Below, in pieces: positions 52,601 to 60,025 of a stretch of DNA of 64,000 nucleotides (its first letter is position 1; every line of letters begins with the position of its first letter). Location: positions 868,001 through 932,000 of the forward strand of contig CAWBFX010000010.1 in assembly GCA_963788215.1 (NCBI GenBank), written 5' to 3'. The position numbers were made by a program, and so were the translations under genes. Under the pieces are notes generated by a model. It worked only from the letters and a program-made list of their open reading frames with translations, searched no databases and was not told the DNA's origin. The DNA is from AC-32 sp963788215 (GTDB lineage Bacteria > Actinomycetota > Thermoleophilia > Gaiellales > Gaiellaceae).

Positions 52601-52692
52601 AGTTCCGTCCGACTCCGAGCGAGTTCGCCTGCTCCGAGTGCCCCGCGCTCGATCTCGTCTGCGCCGGCCCGCGGCTCCGCAGCGCAGGCTGA
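49429..52692 (+). CDS. addA: AddA-like UvrD-family helicase/nuclease subunit
   Basis: 1087 residues. The SF1 motor has VSAGAGTGKTTVIVERF (Walker A), ITYTERAAGELRARI, DEFQDTNRLQ (Walker B), FVGDEFQSIYRFRHAD, LTQNYRSRPEV, TIHSAKGLEFKVVV and YYVAMTRA. The nuclease domain near the C-terminus has LHGRLDVLW and LVVDYKTN. Cysteines in LFEQCSYRY near 848 and CSECPALDLVC near 1068-1078 look like an iron-sulfur site, which is more typical of AddB or AdnA. GTG 49429. TGATG overlap to nth. Confidence 0.92.
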   Translation: MKDAPNLEQQRAIDEPGVVFVSAGAGTGKTTVIVERFCRSVCERGLDVDSILVITYTERAAGELRARIRQRLRELDRHDLARELDAAWISTIHGFCHRLLRAYPFQAGIDPRFRVLDDSQGRVIRGEAFRAALEEFCGDDPERLRLLAAYGGTRLRRMLTGVHETLRSSGLTLRFDLEAASQLDERLAELAAVAEGELAKFLAGAPGPESLLDLSHLASEPELEEARQAVEAAALEALAARDGAQLEELLLTYDRAYRAAKDRESALDFEDLQVLARELLQEHEEIRERESWRFRSIMVDEFQDTNRLQCELIDLLARPDGELFFVGDEFQSIYRFRHADVEVFRERREQVGGVLALTQNYRSRPEVLDVVNYLFAGDFGETFHPLTAAGRFPDPAFGPAVELLVTDKGSYKGTGTHWRQAEARHIAARVHELVESGEAEPGEIVLLFAAGTDARVYEEALRAVGMPTFRATGRDYYHQQQVVDLLAYLRLLHNRYDDEALVSVLASPFVGVSNDALVLLRRAAPKRPLFAGLEKGIPEGVSARDARLFQAFKQRYDRLAAQASSLTLERLCEQILCAHDYDLAVLAQWDGRRRYANLRKLGRLARSYEELRGPDVEGFVRFVEEQDAVGASELEAAAEEEGTDVIRLLTIHSAKGLEFKVVVVADAGRDYGRTDPDEILCLPDGRLGFRVAHPASGKRLSTADYEEVRAAERDAEEAERLRLYYVAMTRAIDRLIVSGAVGETGADARTPIGWVLERLELPELGEAGPVEIEREGARLALRVDRFAEEDAAEPEAQTAALEEQLELFAVSANGGSAAEAPALAPLVEVPEPPLHRVRRLSYSALSLFEQCSYRYFAERVVGLRPRDARGSVPGQEGLAATEIGDAAHALLEHVDLRAPAVPPDLADRVRARYPAVTEDELTRIRGFIEAYCSSELAARLAGLEGAAPERPFAFEHDGVLLHGRLDVLWLQGSRALVVDYKTNVLGEASPADVVEHDYRLQRLVYALACFRCGVEEVEVVYQFLERPDELVTLCYKAEEVPALEAELSEAIARINAGEFRPTPSEFACSECPALDLVCAGPRLRSAG

Positions 52693-53393
52693 TGGCCCGC
52701 AGCTACGTCGCCGAGGCGCGGCGGCGCGTCGGGCCCAAGCGCGAGCGGATCCGGCCGGTCATCGAGCGGCTCGCAGCCGAGCACCCGGACGCGACGATCG
52801 CGCTCCGGTTCCGCAGCGACCTCGAGCTGCTCGTCTCCGTGATGCTCTCCGCGCAGACGACCGACGTGAACGTCAACCGCGTCACCGAGCAGTTGTTCCA
52901 GAAGTACCGCCGTCCGGAGGACTACCTGGCGGTGCCGCAGGAGGAGCTCGAGAACGACATCCGGGCAACGGGCTTCTTCCGGCAGAAGACGAAGTCGCTG
53001 CGCGGGACGATGCAGATCCTGCTCGAGGAGTTCGACGGCGTAGTGCCCGGGACGATGCAGGAGCTGCTGCGGCTGCCGGGCGTTGCGCGCAAGACGGCGA
53101 ACGTCGTCGTCGCCGAGCGCGGCGCGGCCGAGGGGATCGTCGTCGACACGCACGTTCGCCGGCTCTCCCAGCGCCTCGGTTTCACGCGCCAGGAGGACCC
53201 GGTCAAGATCGAGCGAGACCTGATGCGCCTCGTGCCGCGGCCGGACTGGAACCGGTTCCCGCACCTGCTGATCTGGCACGGCCGCCGCGTCTGCATCGCG
53301 CGCGCGCCGCGCTGCGAGGCCTGCGTTCTGAGCGACCTCTGTCCTGCAAGTCGTGTCGAAGTCGGCACAGAGGCGTCGCACGTCCGGGCGTAG
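52692..53393 (+). CDS. nth: Endonuclease III
   Basis: 233 residues. The catalytic lysine is in LPGVARKTANVV near 133, the catalytic aspartate in VVDTHVRRLSQRLGF near 151. The [4Fe-4S] cluster follows the C-X6-C-X2-C-X5-C rule exactly (CIARAPRCEACVLSDLC, near 201-217). It removes oxidised pyrimidines and nicks the strand. ATG 52692 overlaps the addA stop, so base excision and end processing are co-expressed. Confidence 0.95.
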   Translation: MARSYVAEARRRVGPKRERIRPVIERLAAEHPDATIALRFRSDLELLVSVMLSAQTTDVNVNRVTEQLFQKYRRPEDYLAVPQEELENDIRATGFFRQKTKSLRGTMQILLEEFDGVVPGTMQELLRLPGVARKTANVVVAERGAAEGIVVDTHVRRLSQRLGFTRQEDPVKIERDLMRLVPRPDWNRFPHLLIWHGRRVCIARAPRCEACVLSDLCPASRVEVGTEASHVRA

Positions 53394-53396
53394 CCT
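53391..53396 (+). promoter_or_regulatory. -10 box TAGCCT of a leaderless transcript
   Basis: TAGCCT ends 6 bases before GTG 53403 and contains the nth stop codon. Inferred from position. Confidence 0.45.
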
Positions 53397-53402
53397 GGGT
53401 GC

Positions 53403-53696
53403 GTGCGGTCGGTCGAGCTGGCGATCTACGCGGACACGCTGGCCGGCGAGGCGGCGAGCCTCGCGGCCCGCGCCGAGCGCGTCCGCTCACGCCTCCGTCA
53501 GGCGGCGATCGAGAAACGCGCCCGCAGCGAGCTGAACGAGACCACGGTCCAGCGCCTCGACGCGCTCGGTCTTTTCGGCGGGCTCGACGAACGGGCCGCG
53601 CGCGCCGAGCTGCGCGAGCTCGAAGGCGCGCTCGATGCGCTCGAAGAGCTGCAGGCCTGGGTCGAGGCGGAACTGGCGGAAGCCAGCGCGGCGTGA
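53403..53696 (+). CDS. Small coiled-coil protein
   Basis: 97 residues, no family recognised. Long helices dominate: AGEAASLAARAERVRSRLRQ, then RAARAELRELEGALDALEEL and QAWVEAELAEA. It has a seven-residue pattern fit for a coiled coil. GTG start beside a leaderless -10 box. It could be a partner or chaperone of the operon upstream, but nothing proves this. Confidence 0.55.
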   Translation: MRSVELAIYADTLAGEAASLAARAERVRSRLRQAAIEKRARSELNETTVQRLDALGLFGGLDERAARAELRELEGALDALEELQAWVEAELAEASAA

Positions 53697-53699
53697 TTG

Positions 53700-54380
53700 C
53701 TAGCGCCCTTGGTGGGAGGAGGCAAACAGCTCCCAGTGCCCCTCGGAGACGACTTCGACGCTCCCGTCGACCACTTTGATCGCGGTCTCGTCGTCGATCG
53801 CATAGCCCGGGCACGTCAAGCCGGCGGCCCACTGTTCTGCGTTGGCCATCGTGTTCTCGGGCAAATCCTCGTGGTCCACGTGCGGGAAGATCGCGAAGTC
53901 GACGATTCCGAGCGCCTTGTCGCCGCCGCCGGGCGGCTTCCAGACGACGAAGTCATCGCCGATCTGCGGCGTCATCGCCATGCTCCCGGCGCTCAGTCCC
54001 ACCCAGACCGCCCGTAGCGACGGCAAGAGATCAGCCAGCCCGGACTGCCGCATCCAGTGGCTGAGATAGAGGGCGTCGCCTCCTGCCACCAGCAGAGCGT
54101 CGACCTGCTGCACCATCGGTAGCCAGTTCGCTTGATCGATGCTGGGCAGCGCGGTCAGCTCGAGCAGTCCCAGCGACTTCCAACCCAGCTCGCACATGGG
54201 CGTGGTGGCTCGTCCGCTGATGAACCTGTATGCCGGGCCGGGCAGGGCCATCGGGTGCCCGTACGCCGCGGTGGGAATGATGAGGGCGGTCGACTCGGCG
54301 ACCGGCTTTCCGAGGAGCTCGACGAGCGCATCGTTGATGCTCGTGTTCTTGATGCCGGCGGACGTAAGAAGAAGCTTCAA
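53700..54380 (-). CDS. Peptidase S51 (peptidase E-like) family protein
   Basis: 226 residues. The nucleophile elbow AVWVGLSAGSMAM has the S51 Ser near 129, preceded by VDALLVAGGDALYLSHWM and followed by DFAIFPHVDHEDLPENT with the catalytic His. These enzymes cleave Asp-X dipeptides or cyanophycin. TTG 54380 starts the conserved LKLLLTSAGIKN; longer readings lack conservation. Codons are somewhat richer in A+T than those of the neighbours (for example the stretch 54200-54380), so recent transfer is possible. Confidence 0.85.
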   Translation of the reverse strand: MKLLLTSAGIKNTSINDALVELLGKPVAESTALIIPTAAYGHPMALPGPAYRFISGRATTPMCELGWKSLGLLELTALPSIDQANWLPMVQQVDALLVAGGDALYLSHWMRQSGLADLLPSLRAVWVGLSAGSMAMTPQIGDDFVVWKPPGGGDKALGIVDFAIFPHVDHEDLPENTMANAEQWAAGLTCPGYAIDDETAIKVVDGSVEVVSEGHWELFASSHQGR

Positions 54381-54403
54381 GGTGCGTAGCCTGCTGGTTC
54401 GGC

Positions 54404-54847
54404 CTATCGCGGCGTGATTGCCACGAGGAGCCCGCCGTCCTCGTCGTAGGCGGGGAAGAAGTCGGCGGTCACAGGCTTCACGTGGCCGACCCGCGTTCGC
54501 AGCTCGAGCCGCTCGCCCATCCGGCGCACGCCCCACTCGAGCGCGAGCTGCGCCGGGTTCTGCCCGTCGAACCCGGATATGCCGAGCGCTTCCATCACGT
54601 CACGCCCCATCAGCTCCTGCTCGCGGTAGCCCGAGAGCTCGAAGACGTCGCGGCCAGCCGCGAGAACGCGCCCCTGCTTGTCGCAGACGACGAAGCCGGT
54701 CGCAGGCGCCGGGTAGTAGTCCTCGAGGAGCTCGAACAGGAACCCGAACCCGCAGTGATGGCAGGCGACGGCCTCCTGCGACAGCCCCTCGCGCCGGTCG
54801 TGGTCGATCGAGCGCTCCTTGCAGTTCGGGCAGATGAAGTACGGCAT
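54404..54847 (-). CDS. Zinc-ribbon plus PAS domain protein
   Basis: 147 residues. A ribbon with FICPNCKERS and VACHHCGFGF (residues 3-35) is followed by a PAS-type sensor: ATGFVVCDKQGRVLAAGRDVFELSGYREQELMG near 49-80 and FFPAYDEDGGLLVAITPR at the end. No output domain is present. The protein could sense a ligand or redox state and bind a partner. ATG 54847 lies 7 bases after a TACGCT box. Confidence 0.75.
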   Translation of the reverse strand: MPYFICPNCKERSIDHDRREGLSQEAVACHHCGFGFLFELLEDYYPAPATGFVVCDKQGRVLAAGRDVFELSGYREQELMGRDVMEALGISGFDGQNPAQLALEWGVRRMGERLELRTRVGHVKPVTADFFPAYDEDGGLLVAITPR

Positions 54848-54854
54848 CGCGGCA

Positions 54855-54860
54855 AGCGTA
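54855..54860 (-). promoter_or_regulatory. -10 box TACGCT (minus strand) of a leaderless transcript
   Basis: On the minus strand TACGCT ends 7 bases before ATG 54847 of the PAS protein gene. Inferred from position. Confidence 0.45.
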
Positions 54861-54863
54861 GCC

Positions 54864-55865
54864 TCAGGCTCGGCGGCGACGACCCGCGAGCGCGCGCGGG
54901 TCGAGCTGGGCGAGCGGAGGCAGGCGCGGGCGGCCCATCGGCTCGCCGCCGATCCAGCCGAGCCAGCGGTAAAGCGCGAGCTGGAGCGCGGTCGTGAGCA
55001 GGATCCAGCCCCAGCTCCACCAGTAGCCGAAGCCCCAGGCGAGCTCCGGGATGTGCCGGAAGTTCTGGCCGTAGAGGCCGACGATGAAGGTCGGGACGAG
55101 CAACACCGACGCGATCACGGTCAGGCGCTTCATGACGTCGTTCTGGTCGTTCGCGATCTTGGCCTGGTGGTAGTCGCGGGCGCTGGAGAGCAAGTCGCGC
55201 GAGAGGTCGAGGCCGTCCATCGCGCGGAGGAGCTTGTCGTAGGCGTCGGCGAAGTCGAGCTCGATCTCGCGCGGCAGGAGCTCGCCGCCGGAGCGCTCGC
55301 CCACGTCGATGCGGCGGTCGACGACGCGCCTGATCGCGTCACGGGTGGGAGCGACCGTCCGGCGGACATGAAGCAGGTCGTGGCGCAGGGCGGAGATGCG
55401 CGAACGGATCTGCGTGGCCGGCCACTGCTCGATCCCGTCCTCGAGCTCGTCGATCTCGTCGTCGATGGCGTCCACCAAGTCGAGGAAGTACTCCGCGATC
55501 AGGTCTACCAGCCGGTAGACCATCAACCCGGGCCGCGGGTCGGTTTCCTGTGCGACCGACTCCCGCGCCGCCGAGAGGTCGAAGGCGTGGCCGCGCTCCG
55601 GCGTCTTGCGCACCGTCACGAGCCGCTCGCGCGTCGCCACCACGTCGACCTCCTGGTAGAAGACGCGGTCTTCCTCGCGCACCATGATCGGGACGAGGAA
55701 GACGCCGAAGACGTAGCGGTCGTGGCCTTCCAGCCGCGGTCGGGGTTCGTCGTCGTGCCTGGCCGGCTCGCGCAGCAGCTCGAGCGCGCGCTCGTGGATC
55801 TCGCCCGGCAGCGCGTCGTGAAGCTCCTGCTCCGTCGGGTCGAGCAGGTCGATCCATTCGGCCAT
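54864..55865 (-). CDS. corA: CorA-family divalent metal transporter with GQN motif
   Basis: 333 residues: a cytosolic funnel with long stalk helix, then two C-terminal membrane helices. Just after helix one the family signature is YGQNF near 265, where Mg2+ channels have YGMNF. The rest of the pattern is normal (SVLLVPTFIVGLYG, then WWSWGWILLTTALQLALYRW). CorA forms pentamers that move Mg2+ or other divalent ions. A Gln for Met at the selectivity ring may change ion choice. ATG 55865 lies 7 bases after a TACTCT box. Confidence 0.9.
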   Translation of the reverse strand: MAEWIDLLDPTEQELHDALPGEIHERALELLREPARHDDEPRPRLEGHDRYVFGVFLVPIMVREEDRVFYQEVDVVATRERLVTVRKTPERGHAFDLSAARESVAQETDPRPGLMVYRLVDLIAEYFLDLVDAIDDEIDELEDGIEQWPATQIRSRISALRHDLLHVRRTVAPTRDAIRRVVDRRIDVGERSGGELLPREIELDFADAYDKLLRAMDGLDLSRDLLSSARDYHQAKIANDQNDVMKRLTVIASVLLVPTFIVGLYGQNFRHIPELAWGFGYWWSWGWILLTTALQLALYRWLGWIGGEPMGRPRLPPLAQLDPRALAGRRRRA

Positions 55866-55872
55866 CCGGCCG

Positions 55873-55878
55873 AGAGTA
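55873..55878 (-). promoter_or_regulatory. -10 box TACTCT (minus strand) of a leaderless transcript
   Basis: On the minus strand TACTCT ends 7 bases before ATG 55865 of the CorA-like gene. Inferred from position. Confidence 0.45.
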
Positions 55879-55896
55879 GTCGGGGCTCCGGCCGGA

Positions 55897-56856
55897 CTAG
55901 CCCTCGCGCGGCGCGGCGAGCGCGGCCGCCTCGTGCCCCTCGCGCGCGGCGAGCCAGCGCTCGACGTCGAGGGCGGCCATGCAGCCGCTCCCGGCGGCGG
56001 TCACTGCCTGGCGGTACGTGTGGTCGACGACGTCGCCGGCTGCGAAGACGCCCTCGCGGTTCGTCTCGGTCGAGCCCGGCTTCGTCACGAGGTAGCCCTC
56101 CTCGTCGTGGTCGAGCTGCTCGAGGAAGAGCTTCGTGGTCGGGTCGTGGCCGATCGCGACGAACAGGCCGTGCGCAGGGATCTCGCGAATCTCGTCCGTG
56201 TTCAGGTCGCGCAGCTTCACGGCGCTCGTCTGGCCGTCCTGCGCGACGACCTCCTCGACCACGGTCGGCGTCACGAACTCGATCTTCTCGTTCGCGCGGG
56301 CGCGGTCGACCATGATCGGCGACGCGCGGAACTCGTCGCGGCGGTGGACGAGCGAGACCTTCGTCGCGAACTTCGTCAGGAAGATCGCCTCCTCCATCGC
56401 CGAGTCGCCGCCGCCGACGACGACCACTTCCTTCTCGCGGAAGAAGGCCGCGTCGCAGACCGCGCAGTACGAGACGCCCTTGCCCTGGAGCGCGCGCTCG
56501 GACTCGAGGCCGAGCTGGCGTGCGCTCGCGCCGGTGGCGACGATCACGGCCTCGGCCGTGTGCTCGGTCTCGCCGACCCAGACGCGGAGCGGGTGCTCGG
56601 TGAAATCGACCTTCGTGACGTCGTCGGTCACGAACTCGGCGCCGAAGCGCTCGGCCTGGCGCCGGAAGTCCTGCATCATCTGCGGGCCGAGGATCCCGTC
56701 GGGGTAGCCCGGGTAGTTCTCGACGTCGCTCGTGATCATCAGCTGGCCGCCCCAGGCGAATCCCTCGATCACCAGTGGGTTGAGGTTGGCGCGCGCCGCG
56801 TAGAGCGCAGCCGTGTAGCCGGCGGGGCCGCCGCCGATGATGATCAGCTCTCTCAT
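55897..56856 (-). CDS. trxB: Thioredoxin reductase TrxB
   Basis: 319 residues. FAD fold LIIIGGGPAGYTAALYAARA, redox site YCAVCDAAFF near 130, NADPH fold VVVGGGDSAMEEAIFL, and the FAD end GVFAAGDVVDHTYRQAVTAAGSG. It passes electrons from NADPH to thioredoxin. ATG 56856 is chosen over ATG 56865, because AGGAG lies 9 bases ahead of the former and directly abuts the latter. No trxA is visible in the window. The 5' region is A+T-rich (GTTTAATACTT), a likely promoter. Confidence 0.97.
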   Translation of the reverse strand: MRELIIIGGGPAGYTAALYAARANLNPLVIEGFAWGGQLMITSDVENYPGYPDGILGPQMMQDFRRQAERFGAEFVTDDVTKVDFTEHPLRVWVGETEHTAEAVIVATGASARQLGLESERALQGKGVSYCAVCDAAFFREKEVVVVGGGDSAMEEAIFLTKFATKVSLVHRRDEFRASPIMVDRARANEKIEFVTPTVVEEVVAQDGQTSAVKLRDLNTDEIREIPAHGLFVAIGHDPTTKLFLEQLDHDEEGYLVTKPGSTETNREGVFAAGDVVDHTYRQAVTAAGSGCMAALDVERWLAAREGHEAAALAAPREG

Positions 56857-56904
56857 GTCATTCATCTCCTGAAGTATTAAACGAAGAGGGCCGGTCGAAC
56901 CTTC

Positions 56905-57417
56905 CTAGGCCACCTCCTGCCCACAGAGGAACAGCTTGCCACCACGGTATTCGGCTTCCTCCCAGGGCTTATGCGGCTCTCGGCGGCCGGGCGCGAGGAG
57001 GTGGATCACCCGGTGGCCGCGCGCCTGGAGCAGCTCCGCGATCAGGCGGCGGTGGCACTTCGTCCAGAGCGTCTCGGCGCACATGAAGCACGGAACGGGC
57101 TCTGCGAGCGCCGAGGCGAGCGCCTCCTGCCACTGGGCGGTGCCCATCCGCGCCGCATAGCTGCGGAACGCCGCGACTCTGATGCAGCCGAAGCGCTCCT
57201 CGCCGGGCTCGCCGCTCAATCGGCCGCCAAGCTCCTCCGCGTGCCGGTACGCGATGCCGGCCCCTTCCAGCGATGCCGTCAACCGCGCCTGCCCGAACTG
57301 AGGGTTCCGCCGGGAGCCGGGGAAGCGCCGCACGTCGACGAGCGTCCGCACCCCGGCCTCGTCGAGGCAGGCGATCAGCTCCTCAACCGCGCGGGTCCCG
57401 TGACCGATTGTGAACAC
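56905..57417 (-). CDS. DUF488 family protein
   Basis: 170 residues from GTG 57417, which gives the usual opening VFTIGHGTR. GTG 57453 would add 12 residues and overlap the divergent MFS gene by 27 bases. Family motifs: LVDVRRFPGSRRNPQFG near 25, YRHAEELGG, and VPCFMCAETLWTKCHRRLIAELL with conserved cysteines near 115-130. Function is unknown; the Cys/His cluster may bind metal. Confidence 0.85.
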   Translation of the reverse strand: MFTIGHGTRAVEELIACLDEAGVRTLVDVRRFPGSRRNPQFGQARLTASLEGAGIAYRHAEELGGRLSGEPGEERFGCIRVAAFRSYAARMGTAQWQEALASALAEPVPCFMCAETLWTKCHRRLIAELLQARGHRVIHLLAPGRREPHKPWEEAEYRGGKLFLCGQEVA

Positions 57418-57426
57418 TGCGGGCTG

Positions 57427-58878
57427 ATGGAGCACGGGGTCGAGAGACAGCACTACAACGTCACCTTCACGCTGCTTGCCGCCGCGGCGGTTTCGTACGC
57501 GCTGCTGCAGTCGCTCGTCGCGCCTGCGCTGCTGACGATCCAGGACGACCTGAACACGACGACCACCGGCGCCGCCTGGATCCTGAGCGCGTACCTGCTC
57601 TCGGCCTCAGTGGTGACTCCAATCGCAGGCCGGCTCGGGGACATGTACGGCAAGAAGCTGGTCATGGTGGCGGTGCTGGTAGTCCTCGCCGCGGGCACCG
57701 CGCTTGCGGGTCTGGCCACCTCGATCGGCGTGATGATCGTGGCGCGCGTCATCCAGGGCGCAGGCGGCGCGATCTTCCCGCTCGCGTTCGGGATCATCCG
57801 CGACGAGTTCCCGCCCGCGCGCGTCCCACACGGGATCGCGCTCATTTCCGCGATCCTCGGGATCGGCGGCGGCCTCGGGATCGTCCTCGCGGGCCCGATC
57901 CTCGCGCACTTCACGTACCACTGGCTCTTCTGGTTCCCACTGATCGCAGTGCTGATCGCGTTGGTCGGGATCATCGTGTTCGTGCCCGAGTCGCCCGTGC
58001 GGGCTCGGGGGCGGATCGACCCGGTCGGCGCGATCCTGCTCGGCGGGTGGCTGGTCACGCTGCTCGTCGCGATCAGCGAGGGCTCGGCCTGGGGCTGGAC
58101 CTCCGGCAGGACGCTCGGGCTCCTCGCGGCGACGGCGGTGCTGATTCCGGTCTGGATCTGGTGGGAGTCGCGAAGCCGCGCGCCGGTCGTGGACATGCAC
58201 ATGATGCGCCTGCGCGGCGTCTGGACGACGAACCTGGCCGCCCTGCTGTTCGGGTTCGGCATGTACTCGTCCTTCATCCTCGTGCCCCAGTTCGTCGAGC
58301 AGCCGAGGGCAGCCGGATTCGGCTTCGCGGCGAGCGTCACCCAGGCGGGGCTGTTCCTGGTGCCCGCGACCCTGGGCATGCTCGTCGCGGGGCCGATCTC
58401 GGGCCGCCTCTCGAGCACGGTCGGGTCGAAGGTGCCGCTGCTCATCGGCTCGCTCGTCTCCGCGGCGGGATTCTTCATCCTGGCCGTCGCCCACGACTCG
58501 CACTGGCAGATCTACCTCGCGATGGCGGTGATGGGCATCGGGATCGGGTTCGCGTTCGCCTCCATGGCGAACCTGATCGTCGAGGCGGTGCCGGCCGAGC
58601 AGACCGGCGTCGCGACGGGGATGAACACGATCGTGCGCACGATCGGCGGGGCGATCGGCAGCACGGTTGCCGCCGAGATCGTGGCCGCAACGGTGGTGAA
58701 CGGCGAGGCGACCGAGCGGGGGTTCACGATCGCCTTCGCAGCCTCCGCGGTCGCGCTCGTCGTCGCGTTCCTTGCCGGGCTGGCAGTGCCGGCGCGCCGG
58801 GCGCGCACGGCAGAGCCCGAGGCGGCGAGGCGTAAAATCGCCCCGGTTCGGCAAGGGGAGGCAAGGCAATGGCGGTGA
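57427..58878 (+). CDS. MFS transporter, DHA2-like drug exporter
   Basis: 483 residues with about 14 membrane helices. Motif A reads GRLGDMYGKKLVMV near 65, motif B-like VARVIQGAGGAIFPLAFGIIRDE near 100-122, and motif C-like GIGGGLGIVLAGPIL near 140-155. The 14-helix length and these motifs fit the EmrB/QacA branch that exports drugs with a proton motive force. ATG 57427 starts the first conserved residues. It lies 9 bases from the DUF488 GTG, so the two are divergent. No TetR regulator is nearby. Confidence 0.9.
   Translation: MEHGVERQHYNVTFTLLAAAAVSYALLQSLVAPALLTIQDDLNTTTTGAAWILSAYLLSASVVTPIAGRLGDMYGKKLVMVAVLVVLAAGTALAGLATSIGVMIVARVIQGAGGAIFPLAFGIIRDEFPPARVPHGIALISAILGIGGGLGIVLAGPILAHFTYHWLFWFPLIAVLIALVGIIVFVPESPVRARGRIDPVGAILLGGWLVTLLVAISEGSAWGWTSGRTLGLLAATAVLIPVWIWWESRSRAPVVDMHMMRLRGVWTTNLAALLFGFGMYSSFILVPQFVEQPRAAGFGFAASVTQAGLFLVPATLGMLVAGPISGRLSSTVGSKVPLLIGSLVSAAGFFILAVAHDSHWQIYLAMAVMGIGIGFAFASMANLIVEAVPAEQTGVATGMNTIVRTIGGAIGSTVAAEIVAATVVNGEATERGFTIAFAASAVALVVAFLAGLAVPARRARTAEPEAARRKIAPVRQGEARQWR
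58831..58859 (+). promoter_or_regulatory. -10 TAAAAT and strong ribosome site before the release-factor-like gene
   Basis: TAAAAT (58831-58836) is the best -10 hexamer nearby. AAGGGGAGG (58851-58859) is the ribosome site, 9 bases before ATG 58869. Both lie inside the end of the MFS gene, so the downstream gene may have its own leadered transcript. Confidence 0.45.
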
Positions 58879-60005
58879 CCGTGACCTGGGAAGCACTGCG
58901 CGACCTCGCGACGCTCAGGTCGGGGAGCGGCTGCGCGATCAGCCTCTACCTCGACCTCGACCCGAGCGTCTCGCCGACGCCCGCCGCCGTCGACTCGCGC
59001 ATCAACGCTCATCTGGACGCGATCGAGAAGTCGGCCGGGAGCGGAGAACTGAACCATGACCAGAAGGAGGGGCTCCGCGCCGACCTCGAACGGCTGCGCA
59101 CCTTCTTCGACTCGGAGTTCAGCCGCGAGGGGGCGCACGGGTTCGCCGTCTTCTCCGCGGGGCTCGACGGGGTCTGGCAGGCGTGGCCGCTCAGCGAGAG
59201 CGTCCCGGACGTCGTCAAGGTCGGCAAGACCTTCTACCTCGCACCGCTCGTACCGCTCGTTCGCCGCGGCCAGGGAGTGCTCGTCGCGTACGTCGGCCGG
59301 GAGCGCGGCGACGTCTACCGGCTCTCGGACGGCCGGCTCGAGGAGGTTCACGAGCAATTCGACGAGCAGCCGGGGCGGCACGATCAGGGCGGGTGGTCGC
59401 AGGCGCGCTACCAGCGGCACATCGAGAAGCTGGTCGAGGACCACCTCCGCGGAGTCGCCGAGGAGCTCGAGCGGCAGATTCGCCGCCGGCGTGGTACCGC
59501 GGTCGTGATCGTCTCCTCGGAGGAGACGCGATCGGCGCTCGAGGACACGCTCTCGAACGATGTCAGCGGCGCCGTGATCGGCTGGACGTCGGCCGAGGCG
59601 CACGCGGGCGCAAGCGAGCTCCTCCAGGCGGTGAAGCCGCTCGTGGACGAGTGGCACGCGCGAGAGGAAGGCGTCGCAGCGGAGCGCTGGCAGGAGGAGG
59701 CCGGCCGCGACGGGCGGGCGGCGTCCGGCTGGGAGAAGACGCTCGAGTCGGCCTCTGACGGGCGCGTCGAGCTGCTGCTCGTCCAGGAAGGGGCCGACCG
59801 GCCGGCGTGGGAGTGCCCGTCCTGCGGGCGCGCCTCGGCGGAAGGCGGGTCGTGCCCGCTCGACGGAACGCAGCTCGAAGAGCGGCAGAACGGCCTCGAC
59901 CTCGCCGTCCACCAGACGCTCGCGCACGGCGGCACCGTCTGCACGCTGAGCGCCCGGCAGGACCTCGAGCCGGTCGAAGGCATCGGCGCGATCCTGCGTT
60001 ACTGA
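58869..60005 (+). CDS. Vms1/baeRF-like release-factor-fold protein
   Basis: 378 residues. It has the layout of bacterial relatives of eRF1/Vms1 (Rv2629-like, called baeRF): an N-terminal region, then FAVFSAGLDGVWQAWPL and VLVAYVGRERGDVYRLSDGRL, then the loop HDQGGWSQARYQRHIEKLVEDHL near 171-193, which sits where eRF1 has GGQ. An NTD/L7Ae-like domain follows (GTAVVIVSSEETRSAL). A zinc ribbon ends it (CPSCG and CPLDG near 316-330). The family is thought to cut peptidyl-tRNA in ribosome rescue; here this is inference. ATG 58869 overlaps the MFS stop by 10 bases. Confidence 0.8.
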   Translation: MAVTVTWEALRDLATLRSGSGCAISLYLDLDPSVSPTPAAVDSRINAHLDAIEKSAGSGELNHDQKEGLRADLERLRTFFDSEFSREGAHGFAVFSAGLDGVWQAWPLSESVPDVVKVGKTFYLAPLVPLVRRGQGVLVAYVGRERGDVYRLSDGRLEEVHEQFDEQPGRHDQGGWSQARYQRHIEKLVEDHLRGVAEELERQIRRRRGTAVVIVSSEETRSALEDTLSNDVSGAVIGWTSAEAHAGASELLQAVKPLVDEWHAREEGVAAERWQEEAGRDGRAASGWEKTLESASDGRVELLLVQEGADRPAWECPSCGRASAEGGSCPLDGTQLEERQNGLDLAVHQTLAHGGTVCTLSARQDLEPVEGIGAILRY

Positions 60006-60013
60006 GTGGCGGT

Positions 60014-60019
60014 TAGTCT
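60014..60019 (+). promoter_or_regulatory. -10 box TAGTCT of a leaderless transcript
   Basis: TAGTCT ends 6 bases before ATG 60026 of the aconitase gene. No ribosome site is present. Inferred from position. Confidence 0.5.
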
Positions 60020-60025
60020 GGCCTG

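Noticed and set aside
57418..57453. DUF488 start at GTG 57453
   Set aside because: It would overlap the divergent MFS gene by 27 bases. The family normally begins at the TIGH segment, which GTG 57417 provides.
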